A stretch of 64,000 nt of DNA from Rothia sp. (in: high G+C Gram-positive bacteria) (GCA_030524105.1 JAUNHE010000009.1:35859-99858), one strand, 5' to 3'. Shown: positions 27,675 through 37,401, numbered from the stretch's first letter. Program-made: numbers and translations. The notes: a model not told the origin generated them from the sequence alone.

Positions 27675-28010
27675 TTAGAACTGATCGTAGGCATCCAGTA
27701 CCCGAGTAGAGTAGACGGTTGCTGCCCCGGCATTAAGCGCAATGGCTGTGCCCAAGGCTGCGGCAACCTCTTCTTTGCTGGCCCCCGCTTTTTTAGCGGC
27801 ATGGGCGTGGGCAGAGATGCAGCCATCGCAGCGGGTCGTTACCGCTACCGCTAAGGAAATAAGCTCGTGGGTTTTATCGTCCAGCACCCCGGTTTTTCGG
27901 GTTGCCAGATCCAGCTGATGTGCTGCCTCCGCTACCGGCTCATTAACACTGCGAAGGTTTTTGAGTCCTCGCACAACCGAACTGAGTTTGTCCTGCCACG
28001 GTCCCATCAT
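27675..28010 (-). CDS. AhpD-like carboxymuconolactone decarboxylase family protein
   Basis: Small helical protein of the alkylhydroperoxidase D fold, usually a thiol-based peroxide-handling enzyme. The active-site motif CDGCISAHAHAA is complete (CxxC then His), which favours peroxidase activity over decarboxylation. The ATG at 28010, or the adjacent one at 28007, follows AAGGAT; the longer frame has no ribosome site. About 111 residues. It converges on cobA and lies 125 bases downstream of the CbiX-like gene, so it may share that transcript. Confidence 0.85.
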   Translation of the reverse strand: MMGPWQDKLSSVVRGLKNLRSVNEPVAEAAHQLDLATRKTGVLDDKTHELISLAVAVTTRCDGCISAHAHAAKKAGASKEEVAAALGTAIALNAGAATVYSTRVLDAYDQF

Positions 28011-28135
28011 ATGATCCTTTTCTCGAAGATTCTGCTTGTCAGAAACAAGCTGACTACCAGCAACTAGCCTAGTAGACAAAAATATTTTTGAACATATTTT
28101 CTGGCTTAGATTTTCCGAAGACAGAATCCATGTAT

Positions 28136-28840
28136 CTAGTCAAGGTTCTCTTCAATACGCTGTAAGGCTACCTGGGCAACCACACGAGCCGCCTGCCGGT
28201 CATCCGCGGTTACCAAGGGAGCTGTTAACCTGCACGATCCCTCCTGGGCCAGGCCCTTAAGCTTTTGCTGAAAGTGTCCTTCGGCTAAGAGGTAACTCGA
28301 AATCACCGCAGGTCTGAGCCGACCTATAAGCTCAGCAATTCTAGGTTCAATATCTGCAATAAATCCGTGGGGCACCGGGCGGGCTAAAAGAGCGCTAAGC
28401 ACGTCAGCCTGCATCAGGGCAGCATCCCTGCCGTCCCCGCGCGAAGAACCCGCCGCAGCCATCAGGCAGTCCCCCCGACCATCCCAGCCGGTCTGGTTAA
28501 TACGACTACGCTGCAGTTTAGCCAGGTCTGCCGAAGGACCCAGGGCCCCCGCAATACAAACCTGGGCCGGACATAAGGCAGCAGCCCTTTTAATATCAAC
28601 TTCTGTGTGATAACCGGCAGAAAGTAGCAGGGGCACAATAATCAGTCTCTCCTGCTGAGAAAAATTGCCAACAACCCGATCCAAGGCTGGCTCTTGCACA
28701 TCAACATAAGCCTCGTGCACCAAAAACTTTCCCGGCAGGCTTTCCTGCAATACAGCAGCAAGCTCCTGCCGGATTAAAGAAATACTCTGCCTGCCTTGCT
28801 GGTTGTTGGTCCCGTGTGAGGTTGCAATGATGTGGATCAT
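28136..28840 (-). CDS. Sirohydrochlorin ferrochelatase-type protein (SirB/CbiX)
   Basis: Class II chelatase expected to insert iron into sirohydrochlorin. The 234-residue protein opens with the chelatase motif ATSHGTNNQQGRQ, whose His10-type residue is the metal ligand, and has VPLLLSAGYHTEVDI with the second His at ~99. The C-terminal half repeats the fold (AVISSYLLAEGHFQQKL), with SSYLLAEGHF as the counterpart of the GYHTEVD site, so both halves carry a histidine. Its ATG overlaps the TGA of the upstream SDR gene (ATGA), implying translational coupling. Co-location with nirBD, cobA and a Met8-type gene supports sirohaem rather than cobalamin. Confidence 0.88.
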   Translation of the reverse strand: MIHIIATSHGTNNQQGRQSISLIRQELAAVLQESLPGKFLVHEAYVDVQEPALDRVVGNFSQQERLIIVPLLLSAGYHTEVDIKRAAALCPAQVCIAGALGPSADLAKLQRSRINQTGWDGRGDCLMAAAGSSRGDGRDAALMQADVLSALLARPVPHGFIADIEPRIAELIGRLRPAVISSYLLAEGHFQQKLKGLAQEGSCRLTAPLVTADDRQAARVVAQVALQRIEENLD

Positions 28841-29640
28841 TCTTGTGTCTTTCTTATTACCTTATATTGGGCAGCCTGAGCCAGCGGACGCATCACAATG
28901 CGATCCAGATTAACGTGGTGAGGAACATTCAAGGCAAAAGTTATGGTTTGGGCTACATCCTCTGCCCGCAGGGGCTGCTCAACCCCGGCATAAACCTGAG
29001 CGGCAGCCTCTGCTGAGCCTAACCTCTTTAAAGAAAATTCAGGGGTGTAGACCATGCCGGGGCACACTTCAATGACGCGGACCCTATGCTCAGCTTCTTC
29101 CAGTCTGAGAACCTCGGTCAGCGCTCGCTGCCCAAATTTAGCAGCGTTATAGCCGGAGCCACCCTCGTATCCTGCCTCAGCTGCTGTTGAGGTGACGTTC
29201 AGGATGCTACCGCAGCCGTTTTTTCTGAGGGCAGGGAGGAAGGCCCGAACCATGTTAAGGGTGCCCAGGACATTAACCTGAAACATCCATTCCCAGTCCT
29301 GGTTCTTGGCCCGAGCAACGGGGTCAATTCCGCGGGCACCACCGGCAACATTAACCAGAGCGTCCAGCTGCCCGCCCGTTTGTTCCAGGATCTGCTGGGC
29401 GACTTGGCTGACGGCTTCCGGGTCAGTAACATCAAGCGTGAGAGCCCGAGCCCCGGTTTCTTGAGCCAGGCTCTGTAAACGTTCTTGGCGGCGAGCTAGA
29501 GCAAAAACCTGCCAGCCGGTAGCTGTTAGTTGCTCTACGCTGGCCCGGCCAATCCCTGAGGAGGCACCGGTAACTACTGCAATTTTTCCGGTTTGAGCTT
29601 CTGGGTCAAAAGGATGAACTGTTCTGATCTGATCCTGCAT
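28837..29640 (-). CDS. SDR family NAD(P)-dependent oxidoreductase (YdfG-like)
   Basis: Classical short-chain dehydrogenase, 267 residues: cofactor site TGASSGIG at ~24-31, NVAGG, catalytic Ser in NVTS and YNAAK with Tyr and Lys. The C-terminal part (CPGMVYTPEFSLKR ... RAEDVAQTITFAL) resembles YdfG-type 3-hydroxy acid dehydrogenases acting on serine or threonine-like substrates. Substrate is not certain. It is translationally coupled to the downstream CbiX-like gene by a four-base overlap, an unexpected pairing for a sirohaem gene. Confidence 0.85.
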   Translation of the reverse strand: MQDQIRTVHPFDPEAQTGKIAVVTGASSGIGRASVEQLTATGWQVFALARRQERLQSLAQETGARALTLDVTDPEAVSQVAQQILEQTGGQLDALVNVAGGARGIDPVARAKNQDWEWMFQVNVLGTLNMVRAFLPALRKNGCGSILNVTSTAAEAGYEGGSGYNAAKFGQRALTEVLRLEEAEHRVRVIEVCPGMVYTPEFSLKRLGSAEAAAQVYAGVEQPLRAEDVAQTITFALNVPHHVNLDRIVMRPLAQAAQYKVIRKTQE

Positions 29641-29808
29641 GTTTTAAAACTACCCTCTCTTGAGCTGGGCAGGTGAGCTTTGCTCCTCGAATCTAGTCTT
29701 AACTGTTTAATCTGCTCAGTAGTTTATAGTTTAAAACCCCTTAAACCTGTGATGCTCGCCGCTTTTGTCCATTAGGTCTGCTTCGGCGGGCATGAGAGAA
29801 TAAGGGGC

Positions 29809-32433
29809 ATGGCTGAAACTATCCAGGGCACAGACACGCCCCGTAAGACTACTGTTCCTTCTCGCCCCGGCTTAGAAGGTCTTGAAGAAAAATTTACTCA
29901 GCGATGGGCTGAAGAAAAAACCTATGCCTTTGATCCTGCTACTCAACGGGATCAGGTGTATTCAATAGATACGCCACCTCCTACAGCCTCCGGTTCACTT
30001 CATGTTGGACACATGTTTTCTTACACCCAGACCGACGTGCTGGCCCGCTACCAGCGCATGCGGGGTAAAAATGTTTTTTACCCACTGGGCTGGGACGATA
30101 ACGGTTTGCCCACAGAGCGCCGTGTCCAGAACTACTACGGAGTTTTATGTGACCCTGCTGTCCCCTACGAGGCAGACTTTACCCCACCGGAAAAGCCGGC
30201 TAAAAACCAGCGCGATTGGCCCCGGATTTCTCGGCAGAATTTTATTGAGCTTTGCGAGGTCCTTGCCCTTGAAGATGAAAAAGTTTTTGCAGATCTCTTT
30301 ACCAGGTTAGGGCTTTCGGTTGATTGGTCGCTTACCTATCGAACCATTGATCACAATTCGCGGCGGGTTTCGCAGCTAGCTTTTCTAGCCGATCTTGCCA
30401 GCGGGGCGGCTTATATGGCTGAGGCACCAACCATGTGGGACGTTACCTACCGTACTGCCGTTGCCCAAGCCGAATTGGAGGATAGGGAACGAGAAGGCGC
30501 CTACCATCGCATCTGCTTTTACCGGCCCGATGGGGAGCGGGTCTGGATTGAAACAACCCGGCCAGAACTGCTCCCTTCCTGCGTGGCGCTGGTAGCTCAT
30601 CCAGACGATGAACGCTACCGGCACCTTGTGGGTAGTAAGGTAAGGTCTCCCCTTTTTGGTGTTGAGGTCCCGGTCTTGGCTCATCCCTTAGCACAGCTGG
30701 ATAAGGGAGCGGGTATTGCCATGGTCTGCACCTTTGGTGATACTACAGACGTAACCTGGTGGCGTGAACTAGAGCTGGATACTAGAGCCCTGATTGACCG
30801 GCAGGGCCGGTTCAGCCGGGAGCTTCCTGCCTGGATTAGTAGCCCCGAGGGGATCAGCACTTATAAGAAAATTGCTGGAGCAACCGTCTTTACTGCTCAG
30901 AAGACTATCGTTGAGCTGCTAAGCGCCAGCGGGGAGCTTGACGGTCAGCCCAAAAAAATTACACACCCGGTTAAGTTTTATGAGAAGGGCGATAAACCCT
31001 TAGAAATTGTTGCCTCCCGGCAGTGGTATATCCGCAATGGCGGCCGGGATGCCCATCGACGGCAGAAGCTTTTAGAGCGAGGCCGGCAGATCACCTGGCA
31101 TCCTTCCTTTATGCAGTCACGCTACGACAACTGGGTTGAAGGGCTCAACGGTGACTGGCTTATTTCTCGGCAGCGTTTTTTTGGGGTACCTTTTCCACTC
31201 TGGTACCGGCTTGACGAGCAGGGAAACCCAGATTATGACAACCCGATTATTCCCAAACCCGAGGACTTGCCGGTTGATCCAGCCAGCCAGCCAGCACCGG
31301 GCTACCGTCCTGAGCAGCGTGGACAAGCTGCTGGTTTCATAGCTGATCCAGATGTGCTCGATACCTGGGCTACGTCCTCTTTGACTCCGCAGATTGCTAC
31401 CGGCTGGGCTCGTGATGAAGCCCTGCACCGGGTGACCTTTCCTATGGATCTTCGTCCCCAGGGGCACGATATCATTCGCACCTGGCTTTTCTCTACGGTT
31501 GTTCGCTCAAATTCCTTGGCAGATTCTATACCCTGGAGCCATACTGCCTTATCAGGATGGATTCTGGATCCAGACCGTAAAAAGATGTCTAAGTCTAAGG
31601 GTAACGTTGTGGTACCTCGAGATGTCCTAGAAAAGTACGGTTCTGACGCGGTACGCTACTGGGCTAGTTCGGCCAGGCTGGGAGCCGATACAGCCTACGA
31701 TGAGGCTCAGATGAAAATTGGGCGGCGTCTAGCTATTAAGCTTCTTAACGCCTCTAAATTTGTGCTTAATCTAGGTGTCAGTGAAAGCTCTATTCCGCGA
31801 AGTGAAGAGCAGCTGGCTTTGGTCAGCAATCCGCTGGATCTCTCCCTGCTGGCTAACCTGGCCCAGGTTGTCACAGAGGCTGGTGCCAGTTTTGAAAAGT
31901 ATGATTATGCTCGAGCTTTACAGCTTAGCGAAAACTTTTTTTGGACTTTTACGGACGACTACGTTGAGCTCATTAAAGACCGGGCTTACGGCTCCGAAGG
32001 TAAGCAGCAGCAGGATTCGGTTCTTACAACTTTAGCCAGTACCTTGGATACCCTCCTGCGGCTTTTTGCCCCCTTCTTGCCCTTCGTAACCGATGAGGTG
32101 TGGAGCTGGTGGCGGGCTGGTTCAGTGCACCGGGCTAGCTGGCCCGACGGGCAGCAGTATCAGCTTCCCAGCCAAGCTGGGGACCTGCAGCTACTGAGCA
32201 CCCTCGGTCTAGCCTTAGGGGGTTTGCGTAAGGCTAAGTCCGTAGCCCAGGTTAAGCAGCGTACCCAGGTTCTAGAGGCAACTATTTGTGCCGATGAGCC
32301 TAGTATTGCCCGCCTTAAGGCTGGTTTGGCAGATCTTAAGGCAGCCGGGAACGCAGCCGAGCTTAAGCTGGTCCTTGGCCAGGGTGAGCTAGAGGTCAGC
32401 GATGTAGTACTTGAGGCAGAGCCTGCCAGCTAA
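29809..32433 (+). CDS. valS: Valyl-tRNA synthetase
   Basis: Class I synthetase for tRNA-Val. In 874 residues: HIGH motif in SGSLHVGHMFSYTQTD (~64-78), the editing domain with ETTRPELLPSCVALVAHP, and KMSKS in DRKKMSKSKGNVVVP (~597-611). The C-terminal coiled-coil arm found in many bacterial ValRS is short or missing. The ATG follows AAGGGGC. It is divergent from the SDR gene and followed by a hairpin before the next gene. Confidence 0.96.
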   Translation: MAETIQGTDTPRKTTVPSRPGLEGLEEKFTQRWAEEKTYAFDPATQRDQVYSIDTPPPTASGSLHVGHMFSYTQTDVLARYQRMRGKNVFYPLGWDDNGLPTERRVQNYYGVLCDPAVPYEADFTPPEKPAKNQRDWPRISRQNFIELCEVLALEDEKVFADLFTRLGLSVDWSLTYRTIDHNSRRVSQLAFLADLASGAAYMAEAPTMWDVTYRTAVAQAELEDREREGAYHRICFYRPDGERVWIETTRPELLPSCVALVAHPDDERYRHLVGSKVRSPLFGVEVPVLAHPLAQLDKGAGIAMVCTFGDTTDVTWWRELELDTRALIDRQGRFSRELPAWISSPEGISTYKKIAGATVFTAQKTIVELLSASGELDGQPKKITHPVKFYEKGDKPLEIVASRQWYIRNGGRDAHRRQKLLERGRQITWHPSFMQSRYDNWVEGLNGDWLISRQRFFGVPFPLWYRLDEQGNPDYDNPIIPKPEDLPVDPASQPAPGYRPEQRGQAAGFIADPDVLDTWATSSLTPQIATGWARDEALHRVTFPMDLRPQGHDIIRTWLFSTVVRSNSLADSIPWSHTALSGWILDPDRKKMSKSKGNVVVPRDVLEKYGSDAVRYWASSARLGADTAYDEAQMKIGRRLAIKLLNASKFVLNLGVSESSIPRSEEQLALVSNPLDLSLLANLAQVVTEAGASFEKYDYARALQLSENFFWTFTDDYVELIKDRAYGSEGKQQQDSVLTTLASTLDTLLRLFAPFLPFVTDEVWSWWRAGSVHRASWPDGQQYQLPSQAGDLQLLSTLGLALGGLRKAKSVAQVKQRTQVLEATICADEPSIARLKAGLADLKAAGNAAELKLVLGQGELEVSDVVLEAEPAS

Positions 32434-32457
32434 AACTAAGGCTCTTATCCTCTATTT

Positions 32458-32499
32458 CTAGGCCGTCTAGCCGCCCTCGGGTAGAGCTAGGCGGCCTAG
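32458..32499 (+). other. Strong hairpin between valS and the LssY_C gene
   Basis: CTAGGCCG-T-CTAGC (32458-32471) pairs with GCTAG-G-CGGCCTAG (32486-32499), a 14-pair stem with one T-G pair. There is no T-run after it on the plus strand and the next ATG is 22 bases away, so it may be a weak terminator or a structure in the next gene's leader. Confidence 0.5.
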
Positions 32500-32520
32500 A
32501 AGCACGTTTAGAATAGATAC

Positions 32521-33945
32521 ATGGCCACAAAGAAAGATCCTTCTGTCCCGCAGCAGCCGGTTTACCGGGGTGATACCGGCAAAAACAGGGTACACACCTA
32601 TAACCTGCTTGCTGCCTCCCGGTTTACTGCCGGGGCGACTGACCATTTTTTCTTTATTTTTGCCGGTGTTGCCGCCGGCATACTCACCTGGTTTATTCTG
32701 CAGGCAGGATTTCAGCATTCCTGGTTAGACCTGCTTTTAATAGTTATTTTTTGGGTTGTTACTGCCTACCTCACCCTGCCCAGGTTGCACGCAATTTTTA
32801 CTAAAATCTATGTCCCCGATTATTTTATTGGTAGAACACGAACACCGGACGGTTTACTGGCAGATCCGGTTAATCTTGGGTTTTGTGGCAGTGAAGAGCA
32901 GCTGCACCAGGGCATGCAGGCAGCGGGCTGGACTTTAGCAGAAGATATTACCCTCAAATCATCTTGGGGTATTGTGCTTTCGACCCTGAGCAAACGCTCC
33001 TACCCGCAGGCGCCTGTCTCATCCTTAAAACTCTTTGGCAGACAGCAGGATTTTACGTATCAGCAAGAGGTTGACGGTAACCCTAAGAAACGCCACCATG
33101 TGCGTTTTTGGAAGACACCGGACGGCTGGCTTTTGCCCGGTGGCCACCGGGTGGACTGGTTGGCAGCCGGCACCTATGACACGGGGGTAGGGTTTTCTTT
33201 TTTTACTTTTCAAATAACGCACCGTATTGATGCGGATACAGACTCTGAGCGTGACTACATTGTAGAAACCCTCCAGTATGCTCAACCGGAAACAGAAGTA
33301 CAGGTTATTAAAGATTTTTCTACCGGCTATCACGCCCGAAATGGCGGTGGGGATAGCATCGTCACCGACGGTGACCTGCCTATTCTTATTTTCCATCACC
33401 GGGCACATGCCTCCCAGCGGAAGCAGGATCCCCTTGATCTTCATTCTGCCCGCGATATAGCCCAGAAGCTACCGATGAACGTACTCATCGGTTCTGTCAT
33501 GGTTGTTCTGTGGGCCTGTACTCAGTGTGCTCGAATGCTCTATGAGATGAAAAATCCGCTCTCGCTGCACTATCTTGTAAGTTTAGAGCCCAGCATCCAG
33601 GAGGCCGTCCAGCTTCTTGGCGCTGAAGAGCTGCTGGAGATACTCCAGGTGCTCCTACCGGTAGTGATTATTATTTTTACAGTAGTTCAGCTTCTGCTGG
33701 CCTGGCGTCTGCTCAAAAAATCTGGGCGGGCCCGACTCTTATCCTTAGATTTACTGGCCTTAAGTTTTATTTTCCACCTGGTACGCACCTGGGCTTGGGG
33801 CCAGGAGCTTGCTCTGACTACCATTCTGGGGCCGATGACTGTGCTCGTTTTTGCCATGCTGGCTTATACATCGGATCAGGCTAGAGAATACACTGAAGCG
33901 AACCAAGGGCCCCTGGTTGCCAGGCCTCAGAGCAGATCTAGCTAA
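32521..33945 (+). CDS. LssY_C domain membrane protein
   Basis: A 474-residue protein with two N-terminal membrane helices (~45-65 and ~72-92), a soluble LssY_C-type domain ~125-320, and three or four C-terminal helices (~325-345, ~385-405, ~415-465). Diagnostic pieces of the middle domain are LKLFGRQQDFTYQQEV, KRHHVRFW, TYDTGVGF and HRIDADTDSERDYIVETL. LssY was first named in Legionella; the role of the domain is unknown to me. No clear ribosome site is seen. It follows valS after a hairpin and overlaps the convergent DsbA-like gene by eight bases. Confidence 0.75.
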   Translation: MATKKDPSVPQQPVYRGDTGKNRVHTYNLLAASRFTAGATDHFFFIFAGVAAGILTWFILQAGFQHSWLDLLLIVIFWVVTAYLTLPRLHAIFTKIYVPDYFIGRTRTPDGLLADPVNLGFCGSEEQLHQGMQAAGWTLAEDITLKSSWGIVLSTLSKRSYPQAPVSSLKLFGRQQDFTYQQEVDGNPKKRHHVRFWKTPDGWLLPGGHRVDWLAAGTYDTGVGFSFFTFQITHRIDADTDSERDYIVETLQYAQPETEVQVIKDFSTGYHARNGGGDSIVTDGDLPILIFHHRAHASQRKQDPLDLHSARDIAQKLPMNVLIGSVMVVLWACTQCARMLYEMKNPLSLHYLVSLEPSIQEAVQLLGAEELLEILQVLLPVVIIIFTVVQLLLAWRLLKKSGRARLLSLDLLALSFIFHLVRTWAWGQELALTTILGPMTVLVFAMLAYTSDQAREYTEANQGPLVARPQSRSS

Positions 33946-34549
33946 AATTGGGGTGGTCAATCCCCTTGCGGGAGCGTTTCAGTTCATAGAAGTCAGGATA
34001 GGAGGCTAGGGACAGGGCGGCATCAAAGATTTTAGTGGCCTCTTCCCCGCGCGGAACCCGGCTCAGTACCGGCCCAAAAAAGGCAGTATCTGCCAAAGCC
34101 AGGATGGGTACCCCCACTTCATCGCCTACCCGGTCTAGGGCGGCCTGGGTTGATTGGCGCAGCTGGCTATCGTACTGGCCGCTCTGAGCTAAGTCTAATA
34201 AGTTCTCCGGTAGTTGCTGGGACCGGAGTGTTTGCTTAAGCGCCGCGGTGAGGTCCATTTTCTTTTCATGCAGCAGCGGGGCCACTTCAAAATAGAAGGG
34301 AGCCAGCGCCTGCTGCCCGCACTGATCAGCCACGGCCAGCATCAGCCGGGAACCCGGTATTGTTTGATCAATATGTTTACGATAACCGGGGCTTAGTTCT
34401 CTGCCCTCATTCAAAAAATAGAGGGAAAAAGGATGCCAGTTTACCTTCAGCGGACGAAGCTTGCTGACTTCCCGAATCCAGTCTGCTGTCGCCCAGGTCC
34501 AAGGGCAGGTGGGGTCAAACCAAAAGTCTAAGCTGATCTGTCCCGGCAT
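33938..34549 (-). CDS. DsbA-family protein (Rv2466c-like, mycothiol-linked)
   Basis: Thioredoxin-fold cytosolic protein, 203 residues, with no signal peptide. The active-site region DFWFDPTCPWTWATADWI carries a single Cys in CPWT, with Thr where two-cysteine relatives have the resolving Cys; a one-Cys enzyme would need a low-molecular thiol such as mycothiol. The cis-proline loop appears as GVPILALADTAFFGPV. AGGAGG precedes the ATG. It lies 11 bases upstream of the clpX stop side and converges on the LssY_C gene. Relation to mycothiol-dependent nitroreductases is inferred by similarity. Confidence 0.8.
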   Translation of the reverse strand: MPGQISLDFWFDPTCPWTWATADWIREVSKLRPLKVNWHPFSLYFLNEGRELSPGYRKHIDQTIPGSRLMLAVADQCGQQALAPFYFEVAPLLHEKKMDLTAALKQTLRSQQLPENLLDLAQSGQYDSQLRQSTQAALDRVGDEVGVPILALADTAFFGPVLSRVPRGEEATKIFDAALSLASYPDFYELKRSRKGIDHPNFS

Positions 34550-34560
34550 TCTTCTTCCTC

Positions 34561-35850
34561 CTAGGCTGATCGTTGGCTGTGTTCCACTTCAGCAAAAACT
34601 AGAATAGGTTCTTTGCTGCCCAGCACAACCTCACGGTCAATTACGACCATGGAAACATCGCTGCGGGAGGGAATATCAAACATCACCGGTTGAAGCAGAT
34701 CCTCCAAAATGGAGCGCAGGCCACGGGCGCCGGTTCCGCGTTCAATAGCCAGTCGGGCGATAGCCTCAATGGCGTCCTCTTCAAAGACTAGCTCTACACC
34801 GTCTAAGGCAAACATACGCCGATACTGCTTAAGCAGGGCGTTTCTGGGCTCTACCAAGATGCGGGTAAGCTCTTTTTCATGTAATTTGCCCAGGGTTGCC
34901 AGCACCGGAAGGCGGCCAATAAATTCAGGGATCAGACCAAATTTAAGCAGGTCTTCAGGCATAACCTTCTGCATAACGTGGGCGTCGGTTGAAATGTCTT
35001 CAATAGAGGAGCCAAAGCCAATACCCTTACGGCCAACCCGGCTGGCAATAATCTCTTCTAAACCAGCAAAAGCACCGGCAACAATAAAAAGCACGTTAGT
35101 GGTATCAATATGTATAAATTCCTGTTGCGGATGTTTTCGCCCGCCCTGAGGTGGCACCGCGGCAACAGTTCCTTCCAGGATCTTCAGCAGGGCCTGCTGA
35201 ACACCTTCACCGGAAACATCCCGGGTGATAGAAGGATTGTCTGCCTTTCGAGAAATTTTATCTATCTCGTCAATATAGATAATGCCTTTTTGGGCTTTTT
35301 CAATATCGCCGTCTGCCGCCTGGATAAGCTTAAGCAGAATATTCTCAACGTCTTCACCCACGTAGCCGGCTTCGGTCAGAGATGTTGCATCGGCAACGGA
35401 AAAGGGAACATTAAGCTTTTTAGCCAGCGTCTGAGCCAGGTAGGTTTTTCCCGATCCTGTTGGGCCTACTAACAGAATATTGGATTTGGAGATATCAACG
35501 TCTTCGCCGTCGCCGGCCAGAAGCTGGTTAGCGTCTGTCACCGGGTTTTCTAGGGCCCTAATACGTTTGTAGTGATTATAGACAGCGACAGAAAGAGCCC
35601 GCTTAGCAGCTTCTTGACCTATGACATACTGTTGCAGGTGGTCAAAAATTTGGTGGGGTGTAGGAAGCTCTTCGGCAACGGCAAGGTCCTTAACTTCTGC
35701 TAGTTCCTCATCCAGGATTTCGTTACATAGTTCAATGCATTCATCACAGATGTAAATGTTAGGTCCAGCAATAAGTTTTCGAACTTGCTTTTGATTTTTT
35801 CCACAGAAAGAGCACTTAAGCAAATCGGTTGAATCACCAATACGTGCCAT
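34561..35850 (-). CDS. clpX: ATP-dependent Clp protease ATPase subunit ClpX
   Basis: AAA+ unfoldase feeding ClpP. Domains over 429 residues: N-terminal zinc domain with two CxxC pairs (CSFC ... CDEC), Walker A GPTGSGKT at ~126-133, Walker B IIYIDEID, and the C-terminal sensor-2 segment [21 protein letters not shown]. The ATG at 35850 (MARIGDSTD) has GGAAGGAAG upstream and matches ClpX N termini, so the frame's 26 extra residues are left out. It lies 207 bases downstream of clpP2 with two hairpins in between, so expression may be partly separate. Confidence 0.96.
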   Translation of the reverse strand: MARIGDSTDLLKCSFCGKNQKQVRKLIAGPNIYICDECIELCNEILDEELAEVKDLAVAEELPTPHQIFDHLQQYVIGQEAAKRALSVAVYNHYKRIRALENPVTDANQLLAGDGEDVDISKSNILLVGPTGSGKTYLAQTLAKKLNVPFSVADATSLTEAGYVGEDVENILLKLIQAADGDIEKAQKGIIYIDEIDKISRKADNPSITRDVSGEGVQQALLKILEGTVAAVPPQGGRKHPQQEFIHIDTTNVLFIVAGAFAGLEEIIASRVGRKGIGFGSSIEDISTDAHVMQKVMPEDLLKFGLIPEFIGRLPVLATLGKLHEKELTRILVEPRNALLKQYRRMFALDGVELVFEEDAIEAIARLAIERGTGARGLRSILEDLLQPVMFDIPSRSDVSMVVIDREVVLGSKEPILVFAEVEHSQRSA

Positions 35851-35930
35851 GTGAGTCTTCCTTCCTGTCCGTTCTCTTCCACCACTAGGGTACCTTGAAT
35901 ACAGGCTGCCACCACTTAAGACGGTCAAAA

Positions 35931-35947
35931 CTGACGCAAAGCGTCAG
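35931..35947. other. Perfect hairpin CTGACGC/GCGTCAG upstream of clpX
   Basis: Seven-base arms separated by three A residues lie 80 bases before the clpX start. The loop is very short for RNA folding, so a protein-binding dyad is possible. No known actinobacterial motif (for example ClgR) was matched. Confidence 0.3.
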
Positions 35948-36003
35948 CCAACGGGTAGCTTTACGTAACTATCGCTTCATCAAGCCTTCTGCTAGATAAA
36001 CTG

Positions 36004-36045
36004 ACATCGCCATACCATAGTGCACAGTCTACGATATGGCGATGT
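36004..36045 (-). terminator. Hairpin after clpP2
   Basis: Exact 11-base inverted repeats ACATCGCCATA (36004-36014) and TATGGCGATGT (36035-36045) begin 13 bases beyond the clpP2 stop. On the minus strand the stem is followed by CAGTTTATC, a weak T tract. It probably ends or processes the clpP1-clpP2 transcript before clpX. Confidence 0.6.
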
Positions 36046-36057
36046 AAGTTACGACGT

Positions 36058-36732
36058 CTAGCTGTAATGATCTGCCTTATTAATGGCAGGCTTTGTTGCT
36101 TTACGGGATTCTAAAACTTGGTCAACTAATCCAAATTCTAAGGCTGCCCGAGCTGTCAGGATTTTATCGCGCTCAATCACCTTATCTACCTCTTCATAGG
36201 TTTTATGGGAGTGCAGGGCCAGCGTCTGCGCTGTCCATTCCCTCATGCGCATGACCTCGTTGGCATGAATCTCGATGTCGGAGGCCTGTCCGCCCTGCTG
36301 ACCGGCCAGGGCCGGTTGGTGAATCAGCACCCGGGCGTTGGGCAGAGCCAGCCTTTTACCCGGTGTTCCCGCTGCTAGGAGGACAGCAGCTGCTGAAGCA
36401 GCCTGGCCCAGGCAGACCGTTTGAATTTCTGGCCTGATGTACTGCATGGTGTCGTAGATGGCAGTCATGGCGGTAAAGGATCCACCGGGTGAGTTGATGT
36501 AGAGGGTAATGTCCCGGTCTGGGTCTTGTGATTCAAGAACCAGTAGCTGGGCCATAATGTCGTCGGCCGAGGCGTCATCTACCTGGGTTCCCAGAAAGAT
36601 AATCCGGTCTTCAAAAAGTTTGGCGTAAGGATCCTGGCGTTTATAACCATAGGGAGTGCGTTCTTCAAAGCTGGGAAGAACATAACGGTCAGTCGGCAGT
36701 GCCGCTGCCGGCAAAGAAGGATTAATAATCAT
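36058..36732 (-). CDS. clpP2: ATP-dependent Clp protease proteolytic subunit ClpP2
   Basis: Second of two ClpP peptidases. In 224 residues the catalytic Ser113 lies in GQAASAAAVLLA, His138 in LIHQPAL, and the Asp is in ERDKIL at ~185. A ~30-residue N-terminal extension before YAKLFEDRIIFLG may be processed. In actinobacteria ClpP1 and ClpP2 form a mixed double ring with ClpX or ClpC. CAGGAG precedes the ATG, and the gene starts 33 bases after clpP1 ends. Confidence 0.95.
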   Translation of the reverse strand: MIINPSLPAAALPTDRYVLPSFEERTPYGYKRQDPYAKLFEDRIIFLGTQVDDASADDIMAQLLVLESQDPDRDITLYINSPGGSFTAMTAIYDTMQYIRPEIQTVCLGQAASAAAVLLAAGTPGKRLALPNARVLIHQPALAGQQGGQASDIEIHANEVMRMREWTAQTLALHSHKTYEEVDKVIERDKILTARAALEFGLVDQVLESRKATKPAINKADHYS

Positions 36733-36765
36733 GAATTTGCTCCTGAATTCTACTGTTCTTGCAGC

Positions 36766-37401
36766 TTATTGCTGGCCCGACATCTGAGCACCGGCGCTGC
36801 TGGCAATGTGGTCAAAGAAGCCGTACTCTAAACCTTCTTCGGCGGTAAACCAGTTATCACGGTCGTTATCACGCAAAATAGTTTCTAGGGTCTGGCCGGT
36901 ACGCTCTGCGGTAATCTCAGAAAGACGCTTTTTCATATCCAAAATAAGCTCGGCTTGGGTGCGTATGTCGGAGGCCGTGCCACCGATACCGCCCGAAGGC
37001 TGGTGCATCAGAATACGTGCATTAGGAGTTGCAAACCTTTTGCCGGGGGCACCAGCGGTCAAGAGGAACTGTCCCATAGAAGCAGCCATTCCGGTGACTA
37101 CCGTAACCACGTCGTTGGGGATAAGCTGCATGGTGTCGTAGATAGCCATACCGGCGGTAACCGATCCACCGGGTGAGTTAATGTAAAGGTAGATATCCCG
37201 CTCTGGGTCTTCAGCCGATAGTAGGAGCATCTGGGAGCAAATAAGATTGGCGTTGGAGTCCCGCACCTCCGAACCTAACCAGATAATGCGTTCCTTAAGC
37301 AGACGATTGTAGACGTAGTCGTCTTGACCGCCCGTGGGAGTAGTTTCCATGGCTGGAGCGGCTGCTGCTGAAAAATGCGGTAGCGGCAAAATATTAGACA
37401 T
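36766..37401 (-). CDS. clpP1: ATP-dependent Clp protease proteolytic subunit ClpP1
   Basis: First ClpP of the pair, 211 residues: Ser109 in [11 protein letters not shown], His133 in ILMHQPSGG, and Asp in [15 protein letters not shown] near 184. The first ~28 residues (rich in Ala and Pro) are a likely processed leader. GAGGAAG lies before the ATG. It follows trigger factor across a 264-base gap with two hairpins, so it probably has its own promoter; no clear regulator site was found. Confidence 0.95.
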   Translation of the reverse strand: MSNILPLPHFSAAAAPAMETTPTGGQDDYVYNRLLKERIIWLGSEVRDSNANLICSQMLLLSAEDPERDIYLYINSPGGSVTAGMAIYDTMQLIPNDVVTVVTGMAASMGQFLLTAGAPGKRFATPNARILMHQPSGGIGGTASDIRTQAELILDMKKRLSEITAERTGQTLETILRDNDRDNWFTAEEGLEYGFFDHIASSAGAQMSGQQ

